A stretch of DNA of 64,000 bases, from positions 868,001-932,000 of the forward strand of contig NZ_JARXYP010000002.1 of the NCBI RefSeq assembly GCF_029893805.1. The letters are read 5' to 3'. Source of the stretch: Streptomyces sp. SAI-135 (GTDB lineage: Bacteria > Actinomycetota > Actinomycetes > Streptomycetales > Streptomycetaceae). The position numbers were made by a program, and so were the translations under genes. The notes under the pieces were generated by a model that was given only the letters and a program-made list of their open reading frames with translations, made no database searches and was not told the origin of the DNA. Below, one piece after another: positions 35,264-43,547 of this stretch. Positions within the stretch are counted from its first letter, which is position 1. Each line of letters starts with the position of its first letter.

Positions 35264-37645
35264 TCAGAACTCGGTCGGTTCCAGGGACTGTTCGGCCCAG
35301 ATCGTCTTGCCGCCGCCGGTCTGCCTGCTTCCCCAGCGCTGGGTGAGCTGGGCGACCAGCAGCAGCCCGCGGCCGCCCTCGTCGAAGGCGTGGGCGCGCC
35401 GCAGGTGCGGTGAGGTGGAACTGCCGTCGGAGACCTCGCAGATGAGGGTGCGGTCCCGGATCAGCCGTAGCTGGATGGGCGGTTCGCCGTAGCGGATGGC
35501 GTTGGTGACCAGTTCGCTGACGACGAGTTCGGTGACGAAGGACGTCTCCTCCAGTCCCCAGGCGGCCAGTTGATCGGTGGCGGCCTGGCGGGTCGCGGCC
35601 ACGTGTGCGGGGTCGGGTGCCACGTCCCAGGTGGCGACCCGGTCCGCGCCCAGGGCCCGGGTACGCGCGAGCAGCAGGGCCACGTCGTCGCCGGGTTCCT
35701 CGGGCAGTACGGCCTTGAGGACGGTGTCGCACAGGTCGTCGAGGGTGTCGGTCCGCGCGGTGAGCGCGCGGCACAGCTCGTCGGTGGCGTGGTCGACGTC
35801 GCGGTCCCGGTCCTCGATCAGACCGTCGGTGTAGAGGGCGACGACGGACCCCTCGGGCAGTTCGATCTCCGTGGCCTCGAAGGGCAGTCCGCCGACGCCG
35901 AGCGGGGGTCCCGCGCTCAGGGGGACCAGGCGGGTGGTGCCGTCGGGCAGGACGACGGCGGGCGGCGGGTGGCCGGCGGCGGCCGTGGTGAGACGGCGCG
36001 AGACGGGGTCGTAGACGGCGTACAGGCAGGTGGCGCCCAGCTCGGCGACCTCGTCGTCGCGGTCGCCGGAGGCGAGGTGGGTGACCAGGTCGTCGAGGTG
36101 GGTGAGGAGCTCGTCGGGGGGCAGGTCGACGTCGGCGAGGGTGCGCACCGCCGTGCACAGGCGGCCCATGGTCGCCGAGGACGGGATGCCGTGGCCGACG
36201 ACGTCGCCGACGACGAGGGCGACGCGGCTGCCGGAGAGCGGGATGACGTCGAACCAGTCGCCGCCGATGCCGGCCAGCGAGCCGGAGGGCAGATAGCGGT
36301 GGGCGACCTCGACGGCGGCCTGTCCGGGCAGACCACGCGGCAGCAGGCTGTTCTGCAGGGCCAGTGCGGTGGTGCGCTCGCGGGCGAAGCGGCGGGCGTT
36401 GTCGATGCAGACGGCGGCCCGGCTGGCGAGTTCCTCGCCGAGGACGGCGTCGTCCTCGGCGAAGTCGTCGGGGTGGGCGATGCGGACGGCGACCGCGACG
36501 CCCAGGGTGGTGCCCCGGGCCTTGAGGGGCACGGCGAGCACGGAGTGGACGCCCTTGCGGTAGGAGCGGCCCGCGGGGGCGCGGGCGTTGCGCTCGGCGA
36601 CCCAGCGCATGAAGTCGGGCTCGCCCGCCTGGCTGAGGGCGGCCCGGCCCTCCCGCAGGGCTCGGGCGGGCGGTGAGGGGGCGGGGTAGACGTCCCTCTC
36701 GCCGAGGCGGACGGCGGCCTCGGGGGTGCCCTCGTGGGCGGAACCGTGGGCGACGCGGCGCAGCGCGATGTCACCTTCCAGGGCGGTGGGCGGCTCGTCG
36801 GAGCCGAGCACCCAGTCGAGGAGGTCGACGCTGGCGAAGTCGGCGTAGCGGGGCACGAGGAGGGCGACGAGCTCCTCGGCGGTGCGCACCACGTCCAGGG
36901 TGGTGCCGATGGTGGCCGCTGCCTCGTTCAGCAGGGCCAGTCGCTGCCGGGCCCAGTACTGGTCACTGCTGTCGAAGGCGGCCAGGGCGACACCGGCCGG
37001 TTCGGTGGAGCCCTCCTCGCGGACGGGCCACATCTCGCAGGTCCAGGCGTGTTCGTGGTTGAGCGCGGGCGCGCCGGCGAAGCTCTCGTAGCGGGCGGGT
37101 CTGCCGGTCTCGGCGACCTGGCGCAAGGTGGCCAGGAATCCGCGGGTGTGTTCGGCGTCCTCGACGGTGTCCGCGAAGAAGCGGCCGAGCAGGGCTTCCT
37201 CCGGCACTCCCATGACCCGGCAGGCCATGTCGTTGAGGCGCAGGTAGTGCTGGCGGGTGTCGAAGACCGACATCGACATGGAGGCCTGCTGGAAGGCCTG
37301 CCCGGCGAGAGTGGGCTCGATGGGGCCGGGCCGCCGGCCGGTGATCACGTATCCGGTCGGTGTGCCGTCGCCGCCCCGCACGGGGCAGGCGTCCAGGACG
37401 AGGGTGAGGAGGGAACCGTCGCGGTGGCGCAGTACGACGGTCCCCTTCAGCGCTGTCACGGCTGATTGCGGCGGGTCCTCGGCGAGCAGTTCCCGGGCCG
37501 TCCGCCCCACGACCTCCTGGGCGGTGTGTCCCGTCAGCCGCCGGGCAGCCTCGCTCCACCCCGTCACGACACCCGCGGCATCGGTGACCGCCGTAGCGGA
37601 GACGTGCTCCATATCGTCCAGGATGGTCCCATTGCCGGACCGCAT
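35264..37645 (-). CDS. PAS-GAF-SpoIIE-HATPase signalling phosphatase
   Basis: 793-residue multidomain regulator. A PAS domain lies at residues about 10-95 (AVTDAAGVVTGWSEAARRLTG), a second PAS at about 110-225 and a GAF domain at about 240-400. A PPM/SpoIIE phosphatase domain follows (LPGQAAVEVAHRYLPSG, GGDWFDVIPL, VVGDVVGHG, YTDGLIEDRDRDVD). At the C-terminus is an RsbW-like HATPase (ELVTNAIRYGE, EVSDGS, RGLLLVAQL). It probably dephosphorylates an anti-anti-sigma protein and may itself phosphorylate or bind partners, so it acts in stress sigma control. ATG 37645, or ATG 37612, is the likely start. Confidence 0.92.
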   Translation of the reverse strand: MRSGNGTILDDMEHVSATAVTDAAGVVTGWSEAARRLTGHTAQEVVGRTARELLAEDPPQSAVTALKGTVVLRHRDGSLLTLVLDACPVRGGDGTPTGYVITGRRPGPIEPTLAGQAFQQASMSMSVFDTRQHYLRLNDMACRVMGVPEEALLGRFFADTVEDAEHTRGFLATLRQVAETGRPARYESFAGAPALNHEHAWTCEMWPVREEGSTEPAGVALAAFDSSDQYWARQRLALLNEAAATIGTTLDVVRTAEELVALLVPRYADFASVDLLDWVLGSDEPPTALEGDIALRRVAHGSAHEGTPEAAVRLGERDVYPAPSPPARALREGRAALSQAGEPDFMRWVAERNARAPAGRSYRKGVHSVLAVPLKARGTTLGVAVAVRIAHPDDFAEDDAVLGEELASRAAVCIDNARRFARERTTALALQNSLLPRGLPGQAAVEVAHRYLPSGSLAGIGGDWFDVIPLSGSRVALVVGDVVGHGIPSSATMGRLCTAVRTLADVDLPPDELLTHLDDLVTHLASGDRDDEVAELGATCLYAVYDPVSRRLTTAAAGHPPPAVVLPDGTTRLVPLSAGPPLGVGGLPFEATEIELPEGSVVALYTDGLIEDRDRDVDHATDELCRALTARTDTLDDLCDTVLKAVLPEEPGDDVALLLARTRALGADRVATWDVAPDPAHVAATRQAATDQLAAWGLEETSFVTELVVSELVTNAIRYGEPPIQLRLIRDRTLICEVSDGSSTSPHLRRAHAFDEGGRGLLLVAQLTQRWGSRQTGGGKTIWAEQSLEPTEF

Positions 37646-37676
37646 CAACCGAAACGGGGCAACGGGGCCCCGGCCG

Positions 37677-38144
37677 TCACGTGCGGTGGGCGCGCAGGGC
37701 CTCCAGGGCGCGGTCGGCGTGGGTGTTCATGCGCAGTTCGCTGCGGACGACCTCCAGCACGGTGCGGTCCTCGGCGATGACGAAGGTGACGCGCTTGGTG
37801 GGGGCCAGGGAGAAGCCCCGTCTGACGCCGAACAGCTCGCGTACCGTGCCGTCGGCGTCGGACAGGAGGGGCATGCCGAGGGTGTGGCGCCCGGCGAACT
37901 CCTGCTGGCGTTCGACGGTGTCCCCGCTGATGCCGACCGGCCGGGCACCGACGGCGGCGAACTCGGCGGCCAGGTCGCGGAAGTGGCAGGCCTCCGCGGT
38001 GCAGCCGGCGGTCAGGGCGGCGGGGTAGAAGAAGAGCACGACCGGGCCGTCGGCGAGCAGCTCGGACAGCTTGCGGCTGGTGCCGGTCTCGTCGGGGAGC
38101 TCGAAGTCCTCGACGGTGTCGCCGGTCTCCGGTGCCCTGCTCAT
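37677..38144 (-). CDS. Peroxiredoxin (BCP/AhpC-TSA type)
   Basis: 155-residue peroxiredoxin. The peroxidatic Cys lies in TAGCTAEACHF, with a resolving Cys five residues later, the layout of atypical 2-Cys PrxQ/BCP enzymes. The active-site Thr (LTAGC) is present and an Arg lies further on. It reduces hydrogen peroxide and organic peroxides using thioredoxin. Its ATG overlaps the stop of the upstream DoxX gene (ATGA at 38141-38144), so the two are translationally coupled and probably share a redox-stress role. Confidence 0.93.
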   Translation of the reverse strand: MSRAPETGDTVEDFELPDETGTSRKLSELLADGPVVLFFYPAALTAGCTAEACHFRDLAAEFAAVGARPVGISGDTVERQQEFAGRHTLGMPLLSDADGTVRELFGVRRGFSLAPTKRVTFVIAEDRTVLEVVRSELRMNTHADRALEALRAHRT

Positions 38145-38521
38145 GCCCGGCCCTCCCCGTTCCTGGCGATGCCGCGGGCCCACAGCACGAGCGGCACCTG
38201 GAGCGGCAGCCGTCCGAGGGCCGCCGCCTTCTGGGGTGCGGGCCGGTGGCGCCAGTCGACGGCCATCTTGACGTTGGCGGGGAACACCCCGACGAAGAAG
38301 GCGGCGGTGGCGAGCGCGGCGGCCTGCCGGGTCTTCGGCGCCGCCAGACCGGCGGCGAGCGCGAGCTCCACGGCGCCGCTCGCGTAGGTCCAGGTCCGGG
38401 GCGTGCCGGGCAGGGCCTTGGGGACGATCGCGTCGAACTGGCGCGGCCGGGCGAAGTGGGCGGCGCCCGCGGTGGCCAGCAGGCCGGCGAGCAGCAGGGG
38501 CGAACGTGGGGACCGTGACAC
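38141..38521 (-). CDS. DoxX-family membrane protein
   Basis: 126-residue membrane protein with about four hydrophobic segments (PLLLAGLLATAGAAHF, ASGAVELALAAGLAA, AAALATAAFFVGVFPA, LPLQVPLVLWARG). It carries the DoxX hallmarks HFARPRQFDAIVPKALP and FPANVKMAVDW. The GTG start at 38521 follows an ideal AAGGAGG site. DoxX-type proteins are linked to quinol or thiol redox processes. Overlap with the peroxiredoxin start supports a joint function. Confidence 0.87.
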   Translation of the reverse strand: MSRSPRSPLLLAGLLATAGAAHFARPRQFDAIVPKALPGTPRTWTYASGAVELALAAGLAAPKTRQAAALATAAFFVGVFPANVKMAVDWRHRPAPQKAAALGRLPLQVPLVLWARGIARNGEGRA

Positions 38522-38594
38522 GGTTCCTCCTTCGGGGGGGGCTGCCGCGCACATTACTGGACGGTACGAAAACCTCGTCCGGCGGCCTCGCTCG

Positions 38595-39344
38595 TTACGG
38601 GGAGCGGCGGTTGTGGGTGCCCGGCGTGTAGCCGAAGGAGCGGCGGAAGACGTCGATGAAGGCGCTCGCGGAGGACCAGCCGCAGCGGTGGGCGACCGTG
38701 GTGACGGGGACGTCGTCGGCCAGCATCCGCAGGGCGTGGTAGAGGCGCGACTGGGTGCGCCACTGGGGGAAGGTCATGCCGAACTCGCTGCGGAAGAGAC
38801 GGCTGAGCGTGCGTTCCGAGGCGCCGGTCGCGGCGCCGAGGGCGGCCAGGGTGCGCGGATCGGCGGGGTCGGTGTGCAAGAGCGCGCAGACCGCGGCCAG
38901 CCGGGGGTCGGACGGGGCGGGCAGCCGGAGGGGCTGCTGCGGCGAGGCGCGCAGCTGGTCGCGCAGCACGGCGAGGAGACGGTGGCGTTCGGGGCTGTCG
39001 TCGGCGGGGTCACGGGTGTGGGCGCGGATCAGCTCGCGCAGCAGCGGGCCCACGGCGAGCACGGTCGGCGCGTCCAGGCCGAGCGGGTTGTCCGCGGCGG
39101 GCAGTCCGACCAGGTGCAGGTCTAGGTGTCCGTGGGCGCGGTGGGCGTGGACGGTGCCCGCGGGGATCCAGATGGCGCGGGTGCCGGGTGCGAACCAGGT
39201 GCCGGCGACGGTGGTGACCGCGAGGACGCCGGAGCCGGCGTAGACGATCTGGTGGTCGTCGTGCCGGTGGGCCTCGATGCGCTCGCCCGCGGCGAGGTGC
39301 TGGGCGCGGGTGGGGGCCACCGGGGTGTGGCGGATGTTCGACAC
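38595..39344 (-). CDS. AraC-family regulator with N-terminal cupin
   Basis: 249-residue regulator. The cupin effector domain (RIEAHRHDDHQIVYAGSGVLAV, WIPAGTVHAH) is at residues about 20-90. The C-terminal AraC double HTH (TLAALGAATGASERTLSRLFRSEFG; VTTVAHRCGWSSASAFIDVFRRSFG) ends in TPGTHNRR. It is divergent from the MFS exporter gene across 55 bp and is presumed to regulate it. GTG 39344 opens the folded region. Confidence 0.9.
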   Translation of the reverse strand: MSNIRHTPVAPTRAQHLAAGERIEAHRHDDHQIVYAGSGVLAVTTVAGTWFAPGTRAIWIPAGTVHAHRAHGHLDLHLVGLPAADNPLGLDAPTVLAVGPLLRELIRAHTRDPADDSPERHRLLAVLRDQLRASPQQPLRLPAPSDPRLAAVCALLHTDPADPRTLAALGAATGASERTLSRLFRSEFGMTFPQWRTQSRLYHALRMLADDVPVTTVAHRCGWSSASAFIDVFRRSFGYTPGTHNRRSP

Positions 39345-39399
39345 AACAGGGCAGGTTATCGGAAGCGGGCCAGACGGCTGCCGGGCGAGGCTCGGTTCC

Positions 39400-40557
39400 G
39401 TGTCCAAGAACCGTTCCCTCACGCTGATGTCGCTCGGTCACGCCTGCGTGGACGTGTACCAGGGGGCCGTCGCCGCCCTGGTGCCGTTCTTCGTCGCCGA
39501 GCGGGCCTGGTCCTACGCCGCCGCGTCGGGCGTCGTCCTGGCCGCGTCCCTGCTGTCGTCGGTCGTGCAGCCGTTGTTCGGCGCGCTCACCGACCGCTGG
39601 GCGATGCCGTGGTTGCTGCCGGTGAGCGCGCTGACCGCGGGCGCGGGTGTCGCGCTGAGCGGGGTCGTCGGCTCCTATCCGCTCACCCTGGCGGCGGTCG
39701 CCGTGTCGGGGGCCGGGGTCGCGGCCTATCACCCGGAGGCCGCGAGGGCCGCGCGGGCCGTCGCGTCCGGCGGCAACAGGGGGATGGGGTGGTTCTCGCT
39801 CGGCGGCAACGCCGGTTTCGCCCTGGCCCCGCTGCTGGTGGCCGCCGTGATCGCCACCGGGGGCCTGAAGGCCTCTCCCCTGCTGCTGGTGCCGGCCGTG
39901 GTGGGCGCGGCCCTGTGCGCGGCGGCGGTGCGCGCGTGCCGGTCGCGCCCGGCGGCGGCACCGGCGGCGGGGCGGGGCGGCCGTGACGACTGGCCCTCGT
40001 TCCTGCGGCTGTCGGGTGCGGTGGTCTGCCGCTCGGTCGTGTTCGTCGGACTGAGCGCGTTCGTCTCGCTGTACGTCCGTGAGCGCGTCGGCGGCGGCGA
40101 TGCGGCCGGTACGGCGGCGCTGTGCGTGCTGTACGCGGGCGGTGCCGTGGGCACGGTCCTCGGCGGGCGGCTCGCCGACCGGTACGGGCGCCTCCCGGTG
40201 GTGCGCGGGGCGTACGCCCTGACGGTGCTCGCCGTCGCCGGGGTGGTGCTCGTCCCCGGCCCGGCGGTGTACCTGTGCGTCGCCCTGTCCTCGGCCAGCC
40301 TGTACGTGCCGTTCTCCCTGCACGTCACCCTCGGCCAGGACTACCTGCCCGGACGGGTGGGCACGGCGAGCGGCGTCACGCTGGGCCTGACGGTGAGCGT
40401 CGGCGGGCTGGCCGCACCGGCGTTGGGAGCGCTGGCCGACACCACGTCGCTGCGGACCGCGCTGGTGCCGCTGATCGCCCTGCCCGCGCTGGGCGGTCTG
40501 CTGCTGCGCGGACTGCGCGACCCCGCTCCCGCCGAGCCGCTCCTCCCCACGCGCTGA
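39400..40557 (+). CDS. MFS transporter, FsmR/CynX-like
   Basis: 385-residue permease with about 11-12 transmembrane helices. The opening SLGHACVDVYQGAVAALVPF resembles the fosmidomycin-resistance branch of the major facilitator superfamily. The MFS loop signature GGRLADRYGRLPV lies near residue 255. The divergent AraC regulator should control it. Whether the exported compound is an antibiotic or a metabolite is unknown. GTG 39400 is the likely start. A hairpin terminator follows about 130 bp beyond the stop. Confidence 0.9.
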   Translation: MSKNRSLTLMSLGHACVDVYQGAVAALVPFFVAERAWSYAAASGVVLAASLLSSVVQPLFGALTDRWAMPWLLPVSALTAGAGVALSGVVGSYPLTLAAVAVSGAGVAAYHPEAARAARAVASGGNRGMGWFSLGGNAGFALAPLLVAAVIATGGLKASPLLLVPAVVGAALCAAAVRACRSRPAAAPAAGRGGRDDWPSFLRLSGAVVCRSVVFVGLSAFVSLYVRERVGGGDAAGTAALCVLYAGGAVGTVLGGRLADRYGRLPVVRGAYALTVLAVAGVVLVPGPAVYLCVALSSASLYVPFSLHVTLGQDYLPGRVGTASGVTLGLTVSVGGLAAPALGALADTTSLRTALVPLIALPALGGLLLRGLRDPAPAEPLLPTR

Positions 40558-40925
40558 GCCTCAGCCGGCGCCGGCACCTACGGCTCCATGCCCGCCCTCC
40601 TCACGGGCGCCGTGCCCGCCACGGAGACGGCGGCGGCCCCGGCGCCGGCCGCGCAGACGCCGTCCGGACGCTGACGCCGCCCGCCCGATGGCCGTTCACC
40701 GGCGGCCATCGGGTCCTGCCCAGGGAGGATTCACCCACCGGCGTGTACTGCGTTCTCAGTAGCCGCAATGGTCGGCGGTGGTACGACGACACCGGCCCCG
40801 GTGTGGGACAGACTGGCGATCCGGACCGCGGGCGAGGGGGGACACGTGGCCCTCGGCCGGCACGGGTCGCCGTGGCCGCACCCGGCGACCGCGGCCACCA
40901 TGGTTCCAGGACGACCGGAGAGCCC
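40558..40925. other. Gap between the MFS gene and the decayed two-component genes
   Basis: About 370 bp with a hairpin at 40684-40713 and no convincing gene. It probably includes the promoter of the former kinase gene. Confidence 0.5.
40684..40713 (+). terminator. Hairpin terminator after the MFS gene
   Basis: Perfect 11-bp stem (40684-40694 with 40703-40713) around an 8-nt loop, positioned downstream of the MFS stop and before the promoter region of the next transcript. Confidence 0.65.
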
Positions 40926-41117
40926 ATGAGCATCCCCCTGCGGCGCTACGCCGACGATCATGTCCGTACGGTCGTCGCCATCACGGCCGGGCTGCGGCTG
41001 CCCGGACTCCCGCACGGCGGCGAGGGGAGGCCCGGCAGCGACCGGCCGGACCCGGCGGAGCACCCCCGGCTCTCCATGGGGCCTTCCGCCGCGCCACGCC
41101 AGGAACGGACCCCGTGA
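40926..41117 (+). pseudogene. Remnant of the partner sensor kinase gene (63 codons)
   Basis: Short ORF with a ribosome site (CGGAGAG) before ATG 40926. Its stop overlaps the response-regulator GTG in a GTGA, exactly as kinase and regulator genes usually do. No kinase motif survives; the 63 residues (MSIPLRRYADDHVR and onward) show nothing recognisable. I interpret it as the fused ends of a histidine kinase gene after an internal deletion. A real small protein is less likely. Confidence 0.4.
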
Positions 41118-41798
41118 CCATCCGTATCCTGCTCGCCGACGACCAGGCCCTGCTGCGGGCCACCTTCCGGATTCTCATCGACTCGTGCGAGGACATGGAG
41201 GTGGTGGCGGAGGCCGCCGACGGTGCCGCCGCGGTCGACCTGGCGCGGGCCCACCGTCCCGACGTGATCCTCATGGACATCCGCATGCCGGGCACCGACG
41301 GTCTGGCCGCCACGTCCGCGATCTGCGCCGATCCGGAGCTGTCGGACACCCGGGTGCTGATCCTGACCACGTTCGAGATCGACGAGTACGTCGCCCAGGC
41401 CCTGCGGTCCGGGGCCAGTGGCTTCCTCGGCAAGGACGTCACCGCCGAGGCCCTGCTCGGCGGCATCCGCACGGTGGCGGCCGGCGACTCCCTGCTCTCC
41501 CCCCGGCGCCACCCGCACCCTGATCACCCGCTTCCTCGCGGCCCCGGGGCTCGGCACCCGCCTCGCGGCCGCGGACGACCTGACCGGTCTCACCACCCGG
41601 GAGCGCGAGGTGATGGCGTGGGTCGCCGAGGGGCACTCCAACGAGGAGATCGCCGGGAAGCTCTACGTCAGCCCCCTGACCGTGCGTACCCACGTCCACC
41701 GCGCGATGACCAAGCTGGGCGCCCGTGACCGCGCCCAGCTCGTCGTGATGGCCTACCAGTCGGGTCTGGTGCAACCGCTGCCGCCCGAGGAGCGCTGA
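41114..41798 (+). pseudogene. NarL-family response regulator, frameshifted
   Basis: The receiver domain is intact (LADDQALLR, the phospho-Asp in LMDIRMPGTDG, GKDVTAEAL) and reads in one frame up to GDSLLSP. The LuxR-type HTH (LTTREREVMAWVAEGHSNEEIAGKLYVSPLTVRTHVHRAM) is in the next frame. The shift falls in a run of six C at 41499-41504; five would restore one continuous regulator of about 227 residues. Unless this is a base-calling error, the protein has lost its DNA-binding domain. Confidence 0.88.
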
Positions 41799-41802
41799 CC
41801 CC

Positions 41803-42510
41803 TCAGCCCTCGGCGAGTTCCTCCAGCCACTGCTGGAGCAGCGCCGCCTCCGCACTCGTAAGGGCGGGCGGCAGATCGGCACGCAGACGGGCCGCGAGTG
41901 TCGCCGCCGCGACGGGCACCGAGCCGTCCTCCCGGGCCGCGCCGGCGACGGTGCCAGTGCCGGTGTCGGCGGGCCGGGTCACCGAGTCCAGCACCGCGTC
42001 GCGCAACCGCTGCGAGAACTTCGGGTCCGCGTACTGCTCGGGCCTGGTCAGCATCGACAGGGCCGCCCCGACATTGGCGGACATGATCATCTGTGTGGCC
42101 AGGGCGGGCGGCACCGTCAGCCGCCCCTCGGCCGCACAGCGTTCGAGGATGCCGTGCAGCAGGTCGTGCGCCTCCTGGGCGGCCGCCGGGGGCACGGTCA
42201 GCTCGGGCGAGTACATCAGCCGGTAGTGGCTGGGGTGCTCCAGCGCGAAGCGCATGTGGTTGTCCCAGCCGCTCTTCAGGTCCTCGACCGGGTCCGCGCT
42301 CGGCCTGGCCGCCCGCTTCGACGCGAGGTACTGCTCGAACCCGCGGTCCACCACGGCCGCCAGCAGACCGGCCTTGTCGCCGAAGAGCCGGTAGAGCATC
42401 GGCGCGCCCACCCCGGCCTTCTCGCACACCGCGCGCGTGGAGACATCGGCCGCCGACGCGCCGGCCAGCAGCTCGGCGGCCGCCTCCAGGATCTTTTCCC
42501 TCGCATCCAT
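41803..42510 (-). CDS. TetR/AcrR-family regulator
   Basis: 235-residue repressor. The N-terminal TetR HTH covers residues about 3-48 (REKILEAAAELLAG, TRAVCEKAGVGAPMLYRLFGDKAGLL). A helical ligand-binding domain follows. ATG 42510 has a GGTGAGGG site. It is divergent from the SDR gene across about 115 bp that contains palindromic sites, so it most likely represses that gene and itself, with derepression by the SDR substrate. Confidence 0.92.
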   Translation of the reverse strand: MDAREKILEAAAELLAGASAADVSTRAVCEKAGVGAPMLYRLFGDKAGLLAAVVDRGFEQYLASKRAARPSADPVEDLKSGWDNHMRFALEHPSHYRLMYSPELTVPPAAAQEAHDLLHGILERCAAEGRLTVPPALATQMIMSANVGAALSMLTRPEQYADPKFSQRLRDAVLDSVTRPADTGTGTVAGAAREDGSVPVAAATLAARLRADLPPALTSAEAALLQQWLEELAEG

Positions 42511-42585
42511 GCCCTCACCGTACGCCATTCGTAGCGGTGATACGAGCTGAGGGTTATCGCTGCTACGCAACTGTGTTATCGTCGA

Positions 42586-42600
42586 TACGAGAAACTCGTA
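42586..42600. promoter_or_regulatory. TetR-type operator upstream of the SDR gene
   Basis: TACGAG and CTCGTA are perfect inverted 6-bp arms around AAA, ending 24 bp before the SDR start. A second, imperfect inverted repeat (about 42531-42566; arms GTAGC..GATA and TATCGC..CTAC) lies closer to the TetR gene and repeats the TACGAG half. The layout suits binding of one TetR dimer at each promoter. Confidence 0.6.
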
Positions 42601-42624
42601 GCAGCGCTAACAAAGGATGCAGTC

Positions 42625-43374
42625 ATGACCACTCAGCCCCGGACGGAACAGCGTGTCGCGATCGTGACCGGCGGCTCGCGCGGCATCGGTCGGCAGATCG
42701 CCGAGCGGCTCGCCGCCGACGGTTTCGCGGTCGTCGTCGGGTACGCGGGCAACAAGGCCGCCGCGGACGACGCCGTGCGCGCCGTCGAGGAGGCGGGCGG
42801 CACGGCCTGCGCCGCCCGCGCGGACGTCGCCGACGAGACCGCCGTCGCCGCCCTGTTCGACCTCGCGGAGGCGAGGTACGGCGGTGTCGACACGGTGGTG
42901 CACTCCGCGGGCAGGATGCCCCTCTCCCCGATCGCCGAGCTCGATCTCGCCGATCTCGACGCCCTGTACCGCACCAACATCCGCGGCACCTTCGTCGTCG
43001 ACCAGCAGGCCGCGCGTCGGCTGCGCCCCGGTGGCGCGCTCGTCAACCTCTCCAGTTCGGTCGTCGGGCTCGCCTTCCCCGGCTACGGCGCCTACGCGGC
43101 CAGCAAGGGCGCGGTCGAGGCCGTGACCCTGATCCTCGCCCGTGAGCTCCGCGGCCGTGACGTCACCGTCAACGCCGTGGCCCCCGGCCCGACGGCGACC
43201 GACCTCTTCCTCGACGGCAAGGACGAGGAGACCGTCGCCCGCCTGGCGGCGCAGCCCCCGCTGGAACGCCTCGGCACCCCGAAGGACATCGCCGACGTCG
43301 TGTCGTTCCTGGTGAGCCCGGCGGGCCACTGGATCAACGGCCAGGTGCTGCGGGCCAACGGCGGCATCATCTGA
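42625..43374 (+). CDS. SDR-family oxidoreductase (FabG-like)
   Basis: 249-residue classical short-chain dehydrogenase. The NAD(P) loop is TGGSRGIG (residues 15-22); later motifs are SAGRMP at the NNAG position and the catalytic Ser in LSSSVVG. YAASK contains the Tyr and Lys, and APGPTATDLF follows. The residue pattern suits a ketoreductase acting on small molecules. Regulated by the divergent TetR gene. ATG 42625 is preceded by an AAAGGA site. Confidence 0.95.
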   Translation: MTTQPRTEQRVAIVTGGSRGIGRQIAERLAADGFAVVVGYAGNKAAADDAVRAVEEAGGTACAARADVADETAVAALFDLAEARYGGVDTVVHSAGRMPLSPIAELDLADLDALYRTNIRGTFVVDQQAARRLRPGGALVNLSSSVVGLAFPGYGAYAASKGAVEAVTLILARELRGRDVTVNAVAPGPTATDLFLDGKDEETVARLAAQPPLERLGTPKDIADVVSFLVSPAGHWINGQVLRANGGII

Positions 43375-43547
43375 CCGCGGAGGCGTGGGGCACGCTCCCC
43401 ACCGCCGGGTGGAGAGCCCCCGCGAGGACTCCCGTGCCGAGTCCTGCCCGGGTCGACGGCCTACCAGGAGAGCTGATGAACCCGTACCAGGAGGGCTGAG
43501 AGGCCCCCGGGCCGCGCCCGTTCAGGGGAAACCGGTGCGCGGGGCGC

